DNA of 46,157 nucleotides, from the NCBI GenBank assembly GCA_009924135.1, contig RFSE01000025.1, forward strand, positions 1 to 46,157. The letters are read 5' to 3'. The position numbers and the translations under genes are program-made. The first letter of the stretch is position 1. Each line of letters opens with the position of its first letter. A model generated the notes under the pieces. The model did not search any database. It saw only the letters and a list, made by a program, of their open reading frames with translations, and was not told the origin of the DNA. The stretch is from Pseudomonadota bacterium (GTDB lineage: Bacteria > Verrucomicrobiota > Verrucomicrobiia > Limisphaerales > SXTU01). Below, in pieces: positions 16,733-25,378 of this stretch.

Positions 16733-17710
16733 ATGCGTCTGGCTTCCGTTCTCACGCCGCTCAACGATTACCATCTCACGCTCGCCGCTCAGTGCGGCGT
16801 GCAGGACATCACGGTACGCTATCCGGGTCCAGATTTGGCGAATCTCCAGCGGCTCCAGGCACAAATCGCCACCCACGGCATGCGGCTCGCGATTGTCGAA
16901 GGCTATCTGCCTATTGAGCGGCTGAAGCTCGGCCGCGATGACGGCACTGAACTGGCCGCGATGACGGCGCTCATCCGGCAGATGGGCCGGCTCGGCATTC
17001 CGATCCTCTGCTACAATTTCATGGCCGGCACCGACTGGGTGCGCACCCGGCTGGACGCCCCGGAGCGTGGGGGAGCGCGAGTGACGGAGTTCGACCTTGC
17101 CGCAGCGGAACGGGCGGTGTCACTCAGCGCAACCGCCAGCACGATCAGCAGTGACCGCATTTCCGCTGACGAATTGTGGCGTAACTTGGAACACCTTCTC
17201 CGGGCACTCGTGCCCGTGGCCGAGGAATGCGGCGTGTTCCTCGCGATGCATCCGGACGATCCGCCGCTGACGGAGTTCCAAGGCAAGGCGCGCATCATGA
17301 ATTCCGTCGCGAACTTCGAGCGGCTCGTTCGGCTGGTGCCCAGCGCGCATAACGGCATCTGCTTTTGCCAGGGCACCTTTGCCGCGATGGGGGCGGACAT
17401 CCCTGCGACGATTCGCCGGTTGGGCAAATACATTCACTACGTCCATTTCCGCGACGTGCGGGGCACCGGGCCGGAGCATTTTACCGAGACCTTTCACGAC
17501 AATGGCCCGACGGACATGGTGGCAGCCATGGCTGCGTATCGCGAAGCGGGCTTCGCCGGCCCAATGCGTCCTGACCACGTGCCGCAGCTCATCGGAGAAG
17601 AAGCAGGCGAGCCGGGCTACACGATGCTCGGCCGGCTTTTCGCCTACGGCTACATGCGTGGACTGATGCAATCCGCCGAGAAGTTCGTCCGAAGTCCCAG
17701 TCAGACATAA
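16733..17710 (+). CDS. uxuA: Mannonate dehydratase
   Basis: This TIM-barrel enzyme converts D-mannonate to 2-keto-3-deoxygluconate in hexuronate catabolism. The 325-residue protein has the family signatures in order: GIPILCYNFMAG, FLAMHPDDPP, NGICFCQGTFAAMG (metal-site Cys and neighbours), HYVHFRDVRGT, FHDNGPTDM, MRPDHVPQL and GRLFAYGYMRGLM. The conserved His, Cys, His and Asp residues typical of the metal site are present. ATG 16733 is preferred over the upstream GTG 16712. It is shorter than proteobacterial UxuA. The MFS transporter follows after 29 bases and is probably in the same transcript. Confidence 0.9.
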   Translation: MRLASVLTPLNDYHLTLAAQCGVQDITVRYPGPDLANLQRLQAQIATHGMRLAIVEGYLPIERLKLGRDDGTELAAMTALIRQMGRLGIPILCYNFMAGTDWVRTRLDAPERGGARVTEFDLAAAERAVSLSATASTISSDRISADELWRNLEHLLRALVPVAEECGVFLAMHPDDPPLTEFQGKARIMNSVANFERLVRLVPSAHNGICFCQGTFAAMGADIPATIRRLGKYIHYVHFRDVRGTGPEHFTETFHDNGPTDMVAAMAAYREAGFAGPMRPDHVPQLIGEEAGEPGYTMLGRLFAYGYMRGLMQSAEKFVRSPSQT

Positions 17711-17739
17711 CCAATCCATCACCCGCAACGCACCTGCTC

Positions 17740-19050
17740 ATGCCCGACGCATCACCGCCCACCGCCGTTCGCTATCGCATTGTCGGGGTCAGCATGCTGA
17801 TGGCGTTCATTCTTTATCTCGACCGGGTGTGCCTCGGGGAGATCGTAAAATCGGACTCTTTTGCACGCGACGTAACACTTGCTGACACGGACCTTGGCAC
17901 CATTCTTGGGGCTTTCTTCTTCACGTATGCGATCTTCCAGATCCCCACGGGCTGGGCCAGTGACCGGTTTGGCGCGCGGAGGATTCTCACCGCCTACATC
18001 GTGCTTTGGTCACTTTTCACGGCGCTGACCGGGTTCATGTCCTCCTTTGCCGGCCTGTTGGCCATGCGGTTGTTGTGTGGCGCGGCTGAAGCGGGGGCAT
18101 ATCCCACCAGCGGAGCGGTGATCCGGCGGTGGATTCCCATCCATCAACGCGCTCGGGCGAGTTCTCTCGTGGCATTTGGAGGTCGTCTGGGGGGAGCGCT
18201 GGCCCCCGCGATTACGACTTGGATGGTGCTTCAACTCGGCCATTGGCGACGGCCTCTGTGGATCGACGGCGTCGTCGGCATCATGATCGCGGCGCTCTAC
18301 TGGTATGTCGTGCGCGAGCGTCCCGAGGAGCATCCTGATTGCAACGATGCCGAGCGGGCTGTGATAGGCAACCCGCCTGTCGAACCTCCCGTGCCAACGC
18401 GGGAGTTCCTCCGCATGCTGGGGGCCTTTTGCGTCAACCGGAACCTGTGGCTTAACGGCCTCGGACAGTTCAGCACCAATGTGGGCTGGGCGTTTCTGGT
18501 CACCTGGCTGCCGAAGTACCTCAAGCGCGAGCAGCATGTCCCAGATGAGCAGGGAGCCTTCATGGTCACGCTTGTGCTCGCGTGTGGCATGGCGGGGCAG
18601 CTTGTTGGCGGCTGGCTGGCCGACCTGAGCGTGCAACGTTTTGGTCTGCGATGGGGGCGGGTGCTTCCGCTGTTCGCTTCCGGGACGCTGGCCGGTTGCG
18701 CCTACCTTGTGTCACTCCAGATGGACACCGCATGGAACGTGGTCGCCTGTTTCTGTGCGGTCTCCTTCTTTGTGGACCTGGGCAATCCCGCAACGTGGGC
18801 TTTCATGCAGGACGTGGGAGGGCGTGCGACCGCTGCCGCGTTCGGCTGGGGCAACATGTGGGGAAACTTTGGAGCGGCAGCCATCGCCAAGGCTGCCCCC
18901 ATGATTGTCGCTGCCGGAGCAACGCCTGCTCTCGGGCAGCGGAATGTTTTTCTTGTCTGTGTTGGCGCGCTGTTCCTTTACGGCTTTGTCTCGCTGGGAC
19001 TGGATGCCACCAAGCCAGTGCTGAAAGCGCCGATGCCGACTCGCAGTTGA
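17740..19050 (+). CDS. MFS transporter, anion:cation symporter type (hexuronate-like)
   Basis: The protein has 436 residues with about 12 hydrophobic helices. The N-terminal helix has ILYLDRVCLGEIVKS, equivalent to the YxDRxN signature of the ACS subfamily (ExuT, GudP, UhpT relatives). The loop 2-3 MFS motif is GWASDRFGARRILTAYIVLW. Helix 4 has LCGAAEAGAYPTSGAVIRRW, a pattern typical of this subfamily. Its position right behind uxuA suggests uptake of a hexuronate or related sugar acid; the exact substrate is an inference. Confidence 0.87.
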   Translation: MPDASPPTAVRYRIVGVSMLMAFILYLDRVCLGEIVKSDSFARDVTLADTDLGTILGAFFFTYAIFQIPTGWASDRFGARRILTAYIVLWSLFTALTGFMSSFAGLLAMRLLCGAAEAGAYPTSGAVIRRWIPIHQRARASSLVAFGGRLGGALAPAITTWMVLQLGHWRRPLWIDGVVGIMIAALYWYVVRERPEEHPDCNDAERAVIGNPPVEPPVPTREFLRMLGAFCVNRNLWLNGLGQFSTNVGWAFLVTWLPKYLKREQHVPDEQGAFMVTLVLACGMAGQLVGGWLADLSVQRFGLRWGRVLPLFASGTLAGCAYLVSLQMDTAWNVVACFCAVSFFVDLGNPATWAFMQDVGGRATAAAFGWGNMWGNFGAAAIAKAAPMIVAAGATPALGQRNVFLVCVGALFLYGFVSLGLDATKPVLKAPMPTRS

Positions 19051-19078
19051 ACGGTCAGACGTCTTTACGACGTTCCAT

Positions 19079-20386
19079 TCAGATCACCGTGCCGTGCGGG
19101 ATGACCCCGTTCTTGGGCACGATGACAATACCGTCGCGGATGACGTAGTTCGGGCCGTCGAAATGCTCCGGTTTGCCCGCCGGGGAAATGACGCAGTTGT
19201 CACCAATGCGGACGTTCTTGTCCAAAATGGTGTTCTCGATCCGGCAATGCTGGCCGATGCCCATGCGGGGGCGGCCGGCGTTGAGGTTTTCCAACATGCT
19301 GGCCTGCGACTCGTAGTAGTCCGCGCCCATCATGATGACCCGGTGGAGGTTCGTGCCCAGGCCGACGAAGCTCCGGATGCCGATGACCGAGTGGCTGATG
19401 TGGGCGTGGCTGATGATGCAACCATCGGAGACGATGCCGTGGTCGATGCTCGCGCCGTTGATCTTGCTGCCGGGCAGGAAGCGCGGGCGCGTGTAGATCG
19501 GCGAACTCATGTCGAAGAAGTTGAACTTCGGCAGTTCCTCCGCGCCGTCGAGGTTCGCTTCGAAGAAGCTCTTGATCGTGCCGATGTCCTCCCAGTAGCC
19601 CTGATAGACGTAGCTGAACACGCGGTGCGTGCTGATCGCGCCGGGGATGATGTGCTTGCCGAAGTCGGTGAAATCGTTGTCCAGCAGTTTGATCATCGTC
19701 GCGCGGTTGAAGACGTAAATGCCCATCGACGCAAGGTAGAAGTCATCCTTGCCCTCAATGTCGAGGTCTTCGTAGGACGCGTGGGGGATCTTCAGGGAAT
19801 CCAGCACGCCGGGGTCCTTGGGCTTTTCGACGAAGCGCACAATGCGCCGGTCGTTGTTGATCTGGAGGATGCCCAGGGACTGTGCGTTTTCACGCGAGAC
19901 CGGAATGGTGGCGATGGTCAGGTCAGCCTGGGACTCGGCGTGCTGCGCGATGATGCGGCGGAAGTCCATCCGGTAGAGCTGGTCGCCGCTGAGGATGAGG
20001 CAGTATTCCCAGTCGTGATTCAACAAATGGACGAGGTTCTTGCGCACGGCATCGGCCGTGCCCTGGTACCAGGACGTGCTGTGCATGGTCTGCTCGGCGG
20101 CGAGCAGTTCGACAAACCCGCCACTGAAGTGGTCGAACTTGTAGCTCTGGCTGATGTGGCGGTGCAGCGAGGCGGTGTTGAACTGCGTGAGCAGGTACAC
20201 GCGGCGGTAGCCGGAGTTGATGCAGTTCGAGATCGGAATGTCCACGATCCGGTATTTGCCGGCGAGCGGGACGGCCGGCTTGGAGCGGTCTTGTGTCAAA
20301 GGCCAGAGCCGGGTGCCTTGCCCGCCGCCCATGACGACAGCGAGTACGTTCGGGACGTGGGGTGCCATTCTTCGCGGAGCAGCCAT
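19079..20386 (-). CDS. glgC: Glucose-1-phosphate adenylyltransferase
   Basis: This enzyme makes ADP-glucose from glucose-1-phosphate and ATP, the committed step of glycogen synthesis. At 435 residues it matches the family. The nucleotide-binding block is VVMGGGQGTRLWPLTQDRSK followed by PAVPLAGKYRIVDIPISNCI. Further motifs are QGTADAVRKN, LILSGDQLYRMDF and VRFVEKPKDP. The C-terminal left-handed beta-helix follows (IDHGIVSDGCIISHAHISHS, NTILDKNVRIGDNCVI). It is divergent from glmS across 108 bases. No other glycogen gene is nearby. Confidence 0.97.
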   Translation of the reverse strand: MAAPRRMAPHVPNVLAVVMGGGQGTRLWPLTQDRSKPAVPLAGKYRIVDIPISNCINSGYRRVYLLTQFNTASLHRHISQSYKFDHFSGGFVELLAAEQTMHSTSWYQGTADAVRKNLVHLLNHDWEYCLILSGDQLYRMDFRRIIAQHAESQADLTIATIPVSRENAQSLGILQINNDRRIVRFVEKPKDPGVLDSLKIPHASYEDLDIEGKDDFYLASMGIYVFNRATMIKLLDNDFTDFGKHIIPGAISTHRVFSYVYQGYWEDIGTIKSFFEANLDGAEELPKFNFFDMSSPIYTRPRFLPGSKINGASIDHGIVSDGCIISHAHISHSVIGIRSFVGLGTNLHRVIMMGADYYESQASMLENLNAGRPRMGIGQHCRIENTILDKNVRIGDNCVISPAGKPEHFDGPNYVIRDGIVIVPKNGVIPHGTVI

Positions 20387-20494
20387 AAATCAAATCCTGT
20401 CTTGCGGTTAACTTACGCCCTCCTTTAACCTGTTTTCCAGCGCAAGCGCAAGCAACAACCCAATTTCGACCTCCAACGACCCTTCTTAACAGCT

Positions 20495-22369
20495 ATGTGC
20501 GGCATCATCGGCTACATCGGAAAACAACAGGCCACCCCCATCCTTATCGAGGGGCTGCGGCGTCTTGAATATCGCGGTTACGATTCGGCCGGCGTGGCCG
20601 TGCTTCAGAACCGGGAACTGGCTACCCGCAAGAAGAAGGGCAAGATCGACGAGGGCCTCGCCAAGCTCGTCCAGGCCAACCCGATCTACGGCCAGGTGGG
20701 CATGGGCCACACGCGCTGGGCCACGCACGGCCCGCCCACGGACGAGAATTCGCATCCGCACCTGGATCAGTCCGGCAAAATCGCCGTCGTTCACAATGGC
20801 GTGATCGAAAACTTCGACTCGCTGAAGGAGCGCTTCATCAAGGAAGGCGATACCTTCAAGTCGGCGACCGATACCGAGGTGCTCGCGCACCTGATTGGGC
20901 ACCATTACGACCAGTTGGTTGCTTCCGGCATGGGCAACTGGACGGGCGAGGGCACCCACCCGCTCGCGCAGGCCGTGATGAACGCGCTCCGCGAAGTTAT
21001 CGGCACATACGGCATCGGCGTCATCTGCACGGATCATCCCGGGGTGATGGTGGGCGCACGGCGTGGTTCGCCTTTGATTGTCGGCGTTGGCGAGGGCGAG
21101 CACTTCCTGGCCAGCGATGCCAGCGCCATCGTCAGCCACACCCGGACGGTCATTTACCTGAAGGACTACGACGTCGTCACGTTGTTCCCCGACAAGTTCA
21201 AGATGGACTCCCTCGGCAGCGAGGTCGCTTCCTTCCAGCTCTCCAAGATCGAGTTCGATGCGGATGCCGCCGAGCGCGGGACCTTTGCGCACTACATGCT
21301 CAAGGAGATCTTCGAGCAGCCCAAGACCGTGAAAAACGCCATTCGCGGCCGCCTCGATGCCGAGGACGGAACGGCGAAGTTCGGCGGGCTGAACATGACC
21401 ACGGCGGAGTTGCGCGCGATCGACCAGATCGTCATCACCGCGTGCGGCACGAGTTGGCACGCGGCGTTGGTGGGTGAGTACCTGATCGAGGAGTTTGCCC
21501 ACATTCCGGTGGAGGTGGAATACGCCTCCGAGTTCCGCTATCGCAACGCTCCCATCGAAAAGAACACGCTCGTGCTGGTCATCACCCAGTCCGGTGAGAC
21601 GGCCGACACGCTGGCGGGCCTGCGCGAATCGAAACGCCGCGGGCACCGCGTGCTCTCAATCTGCAACGTTGTCGGTTCCACCATTGCCCGCGAAGCGGAT
21701 GGCGGCATCTACCTGCACGCCGGCCCTGAAATTGGCGTTGCATCCACCAAGGCGTTCGTCAGCCAGGTCAGTGTGCTGACGATGTTCGCGCTGATGATGG
21801 GCCGCATCCGGATGCTCTCCAACCGCCGGGGCAGCCAGATCATCAAGGCGCTCGAAGCCATTCCCGATCAGATCCAGAAGATTCTCGATCAGAGCGAGGA
21901 GATCAAACGCATCGCGCTCAAGTACGCCCATGCCGAGGACTTCTTCTTCCTCGGTCGCCAGTACAACTTCCCCGTCGCCCTCGAAGGTGCGTTGAAGCTC
22001 AAGGAAATCTCCTACATCCACGCGGAAGGTTACCCCGCCGCCGAGATGAAGCACGGTCCCATCGCCATGATCGATGAGAAGACGCCCACGGTCATCCTTG
22101 CCCCCACCGACGCCCTCTACGAAAAGACGTTCAGCAACCTTGAGGAAATCAAGGCCCGCAAAGGTCCGATCATCGCCCTGGCCACGGAAGGCAACGACCG
22201 GATCAAGGAAAAGGTCGAAGACGTAATCTACCTGCCCGCGACCTGGGAGCCCTTGCACCCGCTGCTGGCCGTCATTCCGCTCCAGTTGCTCAGCTACTAC
22301 ATCGCCGTCGCGCGCGGTTGCGATGTGGACAAGCCGCGCAATCTGGCCAAGAGCGTGACGGTGGAGTAG
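20495..22369 (+). CDS. glmS: Glutamine-fructose-6-phosphate aminotransferase (isomerizing)
   Basis: This enzyme makes glucosamine-6-phosphate for peptidoglycan and outer-membrane sugars. The protein has 624 residues. The N-terminal glutaminase domain begins MCGIIGYIGKQ, with Cys2 as the catalytic nucleophile after Met removal, and includes YRGYDSAGVAVLQN and GHTRWATHGPPTDENSHPHL. The two SIS sugar-isomerase domains follow, with TACGTSWHAALVGEYLIEEF, ITQSGETADTLAGLRESKRR and EGALKLKEISYIHAEGYPAA. It ends with the canonical DKPRNLAKSVTVE. No ribozyme-like leader was recognised in the 108-base gap upstream. Confidence 0.98.
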   Translation: MCGIIGYIGKQQATPILIEGLRRLEYRGYDSAGVAVLQNRELATRKKKGKIDEGLAKLVQANPIYGQVGMGHTRWATHGPPTDENSHPHLDQSGKIAVVHNGVIENFDSLKERFIKEGDTFKSATDTEVLAHLIGHHYDQLVASGMGNWTGEGTHPLAQAVMNALREVIGTYGIGVICTDHPGVMVGARRGSPLIVGVGEGEHFLASDASAIVSHTRTVIYLKDYDVVTLFPDKFKMDSLGSEVASFQLSKIEFDADAAERGTFAHYMLKEIFEQPKTVKNAIRGRLDAEDGTAKFGGLNMTTAELRAIDQIVITACGTSWHAALVGEYLIEEFAHIPVEVEYASEFRYRNAPIEKNTLVLVITQSGETADTLAGLRESKRRGHRVLSICNVVGSTIAREADGGIYLHAGPEIGVASTKAFVSQVSVLTMFALMMGRIRMLSNRRGSQIIKALEAIPDQIQKILDQSEEIKRIALKYAHAEDFFFLGRQYNFPVALEGALKLKEISYIHAEGYPAAEMKHGPIAMIDEKTPTVILAPTDALYEKTFSNLEEIKARKGPIIALATEGNDRIKEKVEDVIYLPATWEPLHPLLAVIPLQLLSYYIAVARGCDVDKPRNLAKSVTVE

Positions 22370-22436
22370 TCGCCGGTCGGCGGTTATTTCCAATCTGGGT
22401 TGAAGCCGTGCCTGACTTGTGCGCGTCAAAAGCGCC

Positions 22437-23825
22437 ATGTCATCACGCGTTCCCGGCTGGTTGAAGTGGCTGTTCGCCGTTACGGCGGTCGTCTCGTTGA
22501 ACCTGAGTTCGTCGGCGGCAGACCTGCCCGAAACCCCGCCGGAGTTCGTTTGGGCGGTGCGCGCGGGGGGCAAGCTCCATGACAAAACCCGTTGCCTCTG
22601 CGTGGACGCGAAGGGGTACGTCTTCCTGACCGGGGAGTTCGCCGGCACGTCGCAGTTTGGCGACCACACGCTGACAAGCGCGGGTGAACTCGATTTCTTC
22701 GTCGCGAAATGTGATCCGAACGGGAAGTTCCTCTGGGCGCGGAGTGCGGGCGGCAGCGGCATCGACCGGGGGTATGGGGTCGCCACGGATGCCGCCGGGA
22801 ACTGCTTCGTCACGGGTCATTTCCAAAGCACCAACGCCATGTTCAGTGGGGTGGCCGTTCCGAATTCAGGAGACTACGACATCTTCGTTGCCAAGTATGA
22901 CCCGGACGGAAAATTGCTGTGGGTCCGCACCGCCGGCGGCAAGGGCTACGATTATGGCCATGGCATAGCGGTGGACAGCCAGGGCCGTGCCTTGGTCATC
23001 GGAGCCCTCGTGGGTGAGGGCGCGTTTGGTGACGTGAAAATCAATGCGGCAACGGGCGCGCACGTGTTTTGTGCCTGCTACGATGGAATGGGGAAACTGG
23101 TTTGGGCCAAAACCGCCGAGGGCAAGGCCAGCAACAGCGGTCACGGCATCGCCGTGGACAGTGCGGGGAATGCGTACGTTGGCGGCTACACCGGAGGCTC
23201 CGGCATGATCGGCGGACTGGCGCTGACGAATGCCGCCGGTCGGGACGTGTTCGTCGCGAAGTTCACGCCGGAAGGGAAGGTCGCCTGGCTTTCCGAAGGC
23301 CACGGCAGCACCAACGCGATGGTCCATGAAATCATCTGTGACCGCGCGGGCAATGTGTGGGCCGCCGGCATGTTCAAGGGCGTGCTCAAGCTCGGTGACC
23401 GCACCGTCACCAGTCATGGCGACAATGATCTGCTTCTCACGGCGTTGGATCCCTCTGGCAAACGCCTTTGGACGCGCACCGGCGGTGGCCCGCGCGTGGA
23501 TTACGGCTTGGGCGTGGCCACCGATGGGGCGGGCAACTCCTTCCTCACCGGCGAGTTCACCGAGACGGCGGAGATCGCCGGCACATCAATCACGAGCGTG
23601 GGCAGCACGGACATTTACGTCGCCAAATTCGACCGCACCGGAAACTTGCGCTGGCTCACGCAAGCTGGCGGTGACAAAGGCGACAATGCCTACACCATCG
23701 TCGCCGATGCCCAGGGGAACCTCTACTTCTCCGGCTCGTTCAGCGGGACGGCGAAGTTCGGCGCGCACACGATCACGAGCGCGGGTGGCAATGACGTTTA
23801 CCTCGCCAAGCTCAAGGCGAAGTGA
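22437..23825 (+). CDS. SBBP-type seven-repeat beta-propeller, exported
   Basis: From ATG 22437 the protein has 462 residues; a GTG at 22419 is a poorer choice. The N-terminus is a signal peptide (WLKWLFAVTAVVSLNLSSSA). The rest is seven repeats of about 60 residues with the pattern LWxRxAGG...GxGIAxDxxGNxxxTGxF...DxFVAKxDPxGK, for example LWVRTAGGKGYDYGHGIAVD and RWLTQAGGDKGDNAYTIVAD. Seven repeats suggest a closed seven-blade propeller. Beta-propeller repeats of this sort usually bind partners or ligands; no catalytic motif is visible. It follows glmS by 67 bases but is probably unrelated in function. Confidence 0.85.
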   Translation: MSSRVPGWLKWLFAVTAVVSLNLSSSAADLPETPPEFVWAVRAGGKLHDKTRCLCVDAKGYVFLTGEFAGTSQFGDHTLTSAGELDFFVAKCDPNGKFLWARSAGGSGIDRGYGVATDAAGNCFVTGHFQSTNAMFSGVAVPNSGDYDIFVAKYDPDGKLLWVRTAGGKGYDYGHGIAVDSQGRALVIGALVGEGAFGDVKINAATGAHVFCACYDGMGKLVWAKTAEGKASNSGHGIAVDSAGNAYVGGYTGGSGMIGGLALTNAAGRDVFVAKFTPEGKVAWLSEGHGSTNAMVHEIICDRAGNVWAAGMFKGVLKLGDRTVTSHGDNDLLLTALDPSGKRLWTRTGGGPRVDYGLGVATDGAGNSFLTGEFTETAEIAGTSITSVGSTDIYVAKFDRTGNLRWLTQAGGDKGDNAYTIVADAQGNLYFSGSFSGTAKFGAHTITSAGGNDVYLAKLKAK

Positions 23826-23837
23826 CGCCCTGAAATC

Positions 23838-24344
23838 TTAGCTGATTCGCTGAATCACTTCATCACTCCGCAGGTCGGCCAGCAACTGGGCAATGGTCTT
23901 TATCTGGCCCGGCAACACGAGGTTGGGAGCCAGTTCGCACAACGGTTCCAGCACGAAACGTCGCAGATGGGCGCGCGGATGCGGCAGGATCAGTGTCGGC
24001 GTGTTCCGCACTTCGCCACCCCACGCGATCAGATCGAGGTCGAGCGGACGCGCTTCGTTCAGGACCACTTTGGGTTGCCGGCCAAACTCACGTTCCAGTT
24101 TATGCAACTCGGCCAGCAATGTCTCGGGCGTAAAATGGGGCAGGGGGGTGAATGCGACAGCGGCGTTGATGAAGTCCGGCGAACCGGGCGGGCAATCGAC
24201 GGGCGTAGTGCGCCAGAGCGAAGAACGGAGGAGCGGCGTCGCAGCAAGTGCAGCGAGTAGTTCCATCGCCGCGCAGACGTTGGCTTGGGCAGCGCCGAGA
24301 TTCCCACCGAGGGCGACGAACGCCAGCGATTCCGCGTTCCGCAT
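23838..24344 (-). CDS. folK: HPPK, 6-hydroxymethyl-dihydropterin pyrophosphokinase
   Basis: This folate-biosynthesis enzyme transfers pyrophosphate from ATP to 6-hydroxymethyl-7,8-dihydropterin. The 168-residue length is typical. Key segments are FVALGGNLGAAQANVCAAME, FINAAVAFTPLP, LLAELHKLEREFGRQ, the metal/ATP site RPLDLDLIAWGGE, and LPHPRAHLRRFVLEPLCELA. Start choice is uncertain. ATG 24344 and GTG 24362 are in frame, and the latter overlaps the dapB stop as GTGA. Both lie in, or at the edge of, a 7-base tandem repeat (24329-24360), so the N-terminal residues are encoded by repeat DNA. It is probably co-transcribed with dapB. Confidence 0.93.
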   Translation of the reverse strand: MRNAESLAFVALGGNLGAAQANVCAAMELLAALAATPLLRSSLWRTTPVDCPPGSPDFINAAVAFTPLPHFTPETLLAELHKLEREFGRQPKVVLNEARPLDLDLIAWGGEVRNTPTLILPHPRAHLRRFVLEPLCELAPNLVLPGQIKTIAQLLADLRSDEVIQRIS

Positions 24345-24360
24345 TCCGTATTCCGCATTC
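24329..24360. repeat. Heptanucleotide tandem array at the folK start
   Basis: The + strand reads ATTCCGC, GTTCCGC, ATTCCGT, ATTCCGC, ATTC, about 4.6 units of 7 bases. On the coding strand it is GAATGCG-type. The array spans the dapB stop and the folK start region, and several units create an ATG. Because 7 is not a multiple of 3, a gain or loss of one unit would shift the downstream frame relative to any one start. Confidence 0.82.
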
Positions 24361-25093
24361 ACTTCAGTCCCAGCACATCCTGCATGTCATACAGCCCTGC
24401 CGGCTGCTTCACGACCCATTGCGCCGCGCGCAACGCACCATTGGCAAAGGTCTCGCGGCTGCTGGCCTTGTGCGTGAGTTCCACGCGCTCGCCGTTCGCC
24501 GCGAAGATGACGGTGTGGTCACCGACCACGTCGCCGCCGCGCAGCGCATGGATGCCGATTTCGCTGCTGGTGCGTTCGCCGACGATGCCCTTGCGGCCGT
24601 GCCGCAGCGCTTCTTCGAGCTGGACCTTCCTCACGTCGGCTAGGATTTCGAGCAAGGTGGTGGCCGTGCCGCTGGGCGCGTCCTTCTTGAGCCGGTGGTG
24701 CATCTCCACGACTTCGAGATCGAAGTTGGGACCGAGAATTTCGGCAGCCTTGCGCGTGAGCCAGAAGAGCGTGTTGACGCCGGTGGAGTAGTTCGAGGCC
24801 CAGACCATCGGGATCTTGGCGGCGCAGGCGCGTAGCTCGGCCTTCTCGGCTTCCTTGTGTCCGGTGGTGCCCACGATGAGCGCCTTGCCATGCTGCGCGC
24901 AGAGATGGGCGAAGGGCAGGGTGGCCTCGTGGAAGCTGAAGTCGATGACGGCATCGGCCTTGTCCAGCAGCGGGCCGAGATGCTCGCCGATGTCGATCTG
25001 GCCGACGACTTGGATGTCCGGAATGCGGGCGGCGCAGGCGATGAGCATCTGGCCCATGCGGCCTTTCGCGCCAGTGATGATGACTTTGGTCAT
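24359..25093 (-). CDS. dapB: 4-hydroxy-tetrahydrodipicolinate reductase
   Basis: This cytoplasmic enzyme of the lysine/diaminopimelate pathway reduces (hydroxy)dihydrodipicolinate with NAD(P)H. The protein has 244 residues. The nucleotide-binding loop is IITGAKGRMGQMLIACA, then ADAVIDFSFHEATLPFAHLC, VGTTGHKEAEKA and ASNYSTGVNTLFWLT. The substrate signature is EVVEMHHRLKKDAPSGTA, containing the catalytic His and Lys. The C-terminal block has GVVGDHTVIFAANGERVELT-like strands (GDVVGDHTVIFAANGERVEL). It ends inside the heptamer array and overlaps folK, a pairing that may simply reflect co-transcription. Confidence 0.97.
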   Translation of the reverse strand: MTKVIITGAKGRMGQMLIACAARIPDIQVVGQIDIGEHLGPLLDKADAVIDFSFHEATLPFAHLCAQHGKALIVGTTGHKEAEKAELRACAAKIPMVWASNYSTGVNTLFWLTRKAAEILGPNFDLEVVEMHHRLKKDAPSGTATTLLEILADVRKVQLEEALRHGRKGIVGERTSSEIGIHALRGGDVVGDHTVIFAANGERVELTHKASSRETFANGALRAAQWVVKQPAGLYDMQDVLGLK

Positions 25094-25181
25094 GATGGTA
25101 AATCAGTAATCAAACTTGCCGGCACATCGTGCGGAAGCCTCCGATTGGCGGCAAGCAACTATGACGGAGAGCAAATACGTC

Positions 25182-25376
25182 GGGCGCATCTTGACACTGC
25201 CCCCGGAGCGCGGCTGTGTCCCGCTCGGCGCGGGAACAGCCGCAGCAACATGAGAGCGCCGAGCGGGGGCGGAACCCCTTTACGCCTCCTGCCAGGCGGA
25301 GCCGCTGCGGCTGGTCTCCGCGACACAGCCGCGCTCCGGAAGATTTCATTCTCGGGGGCAGTGTCAAGATGCACCC
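25182..25376. mobile_element. 195-base MITE-like element with nested inverted repeats
   Basis: Outer arms: 25182-25204 pairs with 25354-25376 (23 bases, one mismatch; the inner 19 are perfect: GCATCTTGACACTGCCCCC). A second 16-base pair, GGAGCGCGGCTGTGTC (25205-25220) and GACACAGCCGCGCTCC (25322-25337), is directly adjacent on the left but separated from the outer arm by 16 bases on the right. Further inside, CAGCCGCAGC (25237-25246) pairs with GCTGCGGCTG (25304-25313), and CGCTCGGCGC (25222-25231) with GCGCCGAGCG (25256-25265). There is no open frame or transposase. It lies between dapB and the sugar isomerase gene. No clear target-site duplication was found. A structured RNA is the alternative. 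Confidence 0.65.
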
Positions 25377-25378
25377 AA

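Noticed and set aside
19094..20428. 444-codon open frame on the + strand
   Set aside because: It is opposite glgC, whose motifs are unambiguous. The translation is Asp/Val/Ala-rich shadow sequence.
20387..20494. glmS ribozyme or riboswitch upstream of glmS
   Set aside because: The gap is only 108 bases, is shared with divergent glgC, and shows no recognisable ribozyme core.
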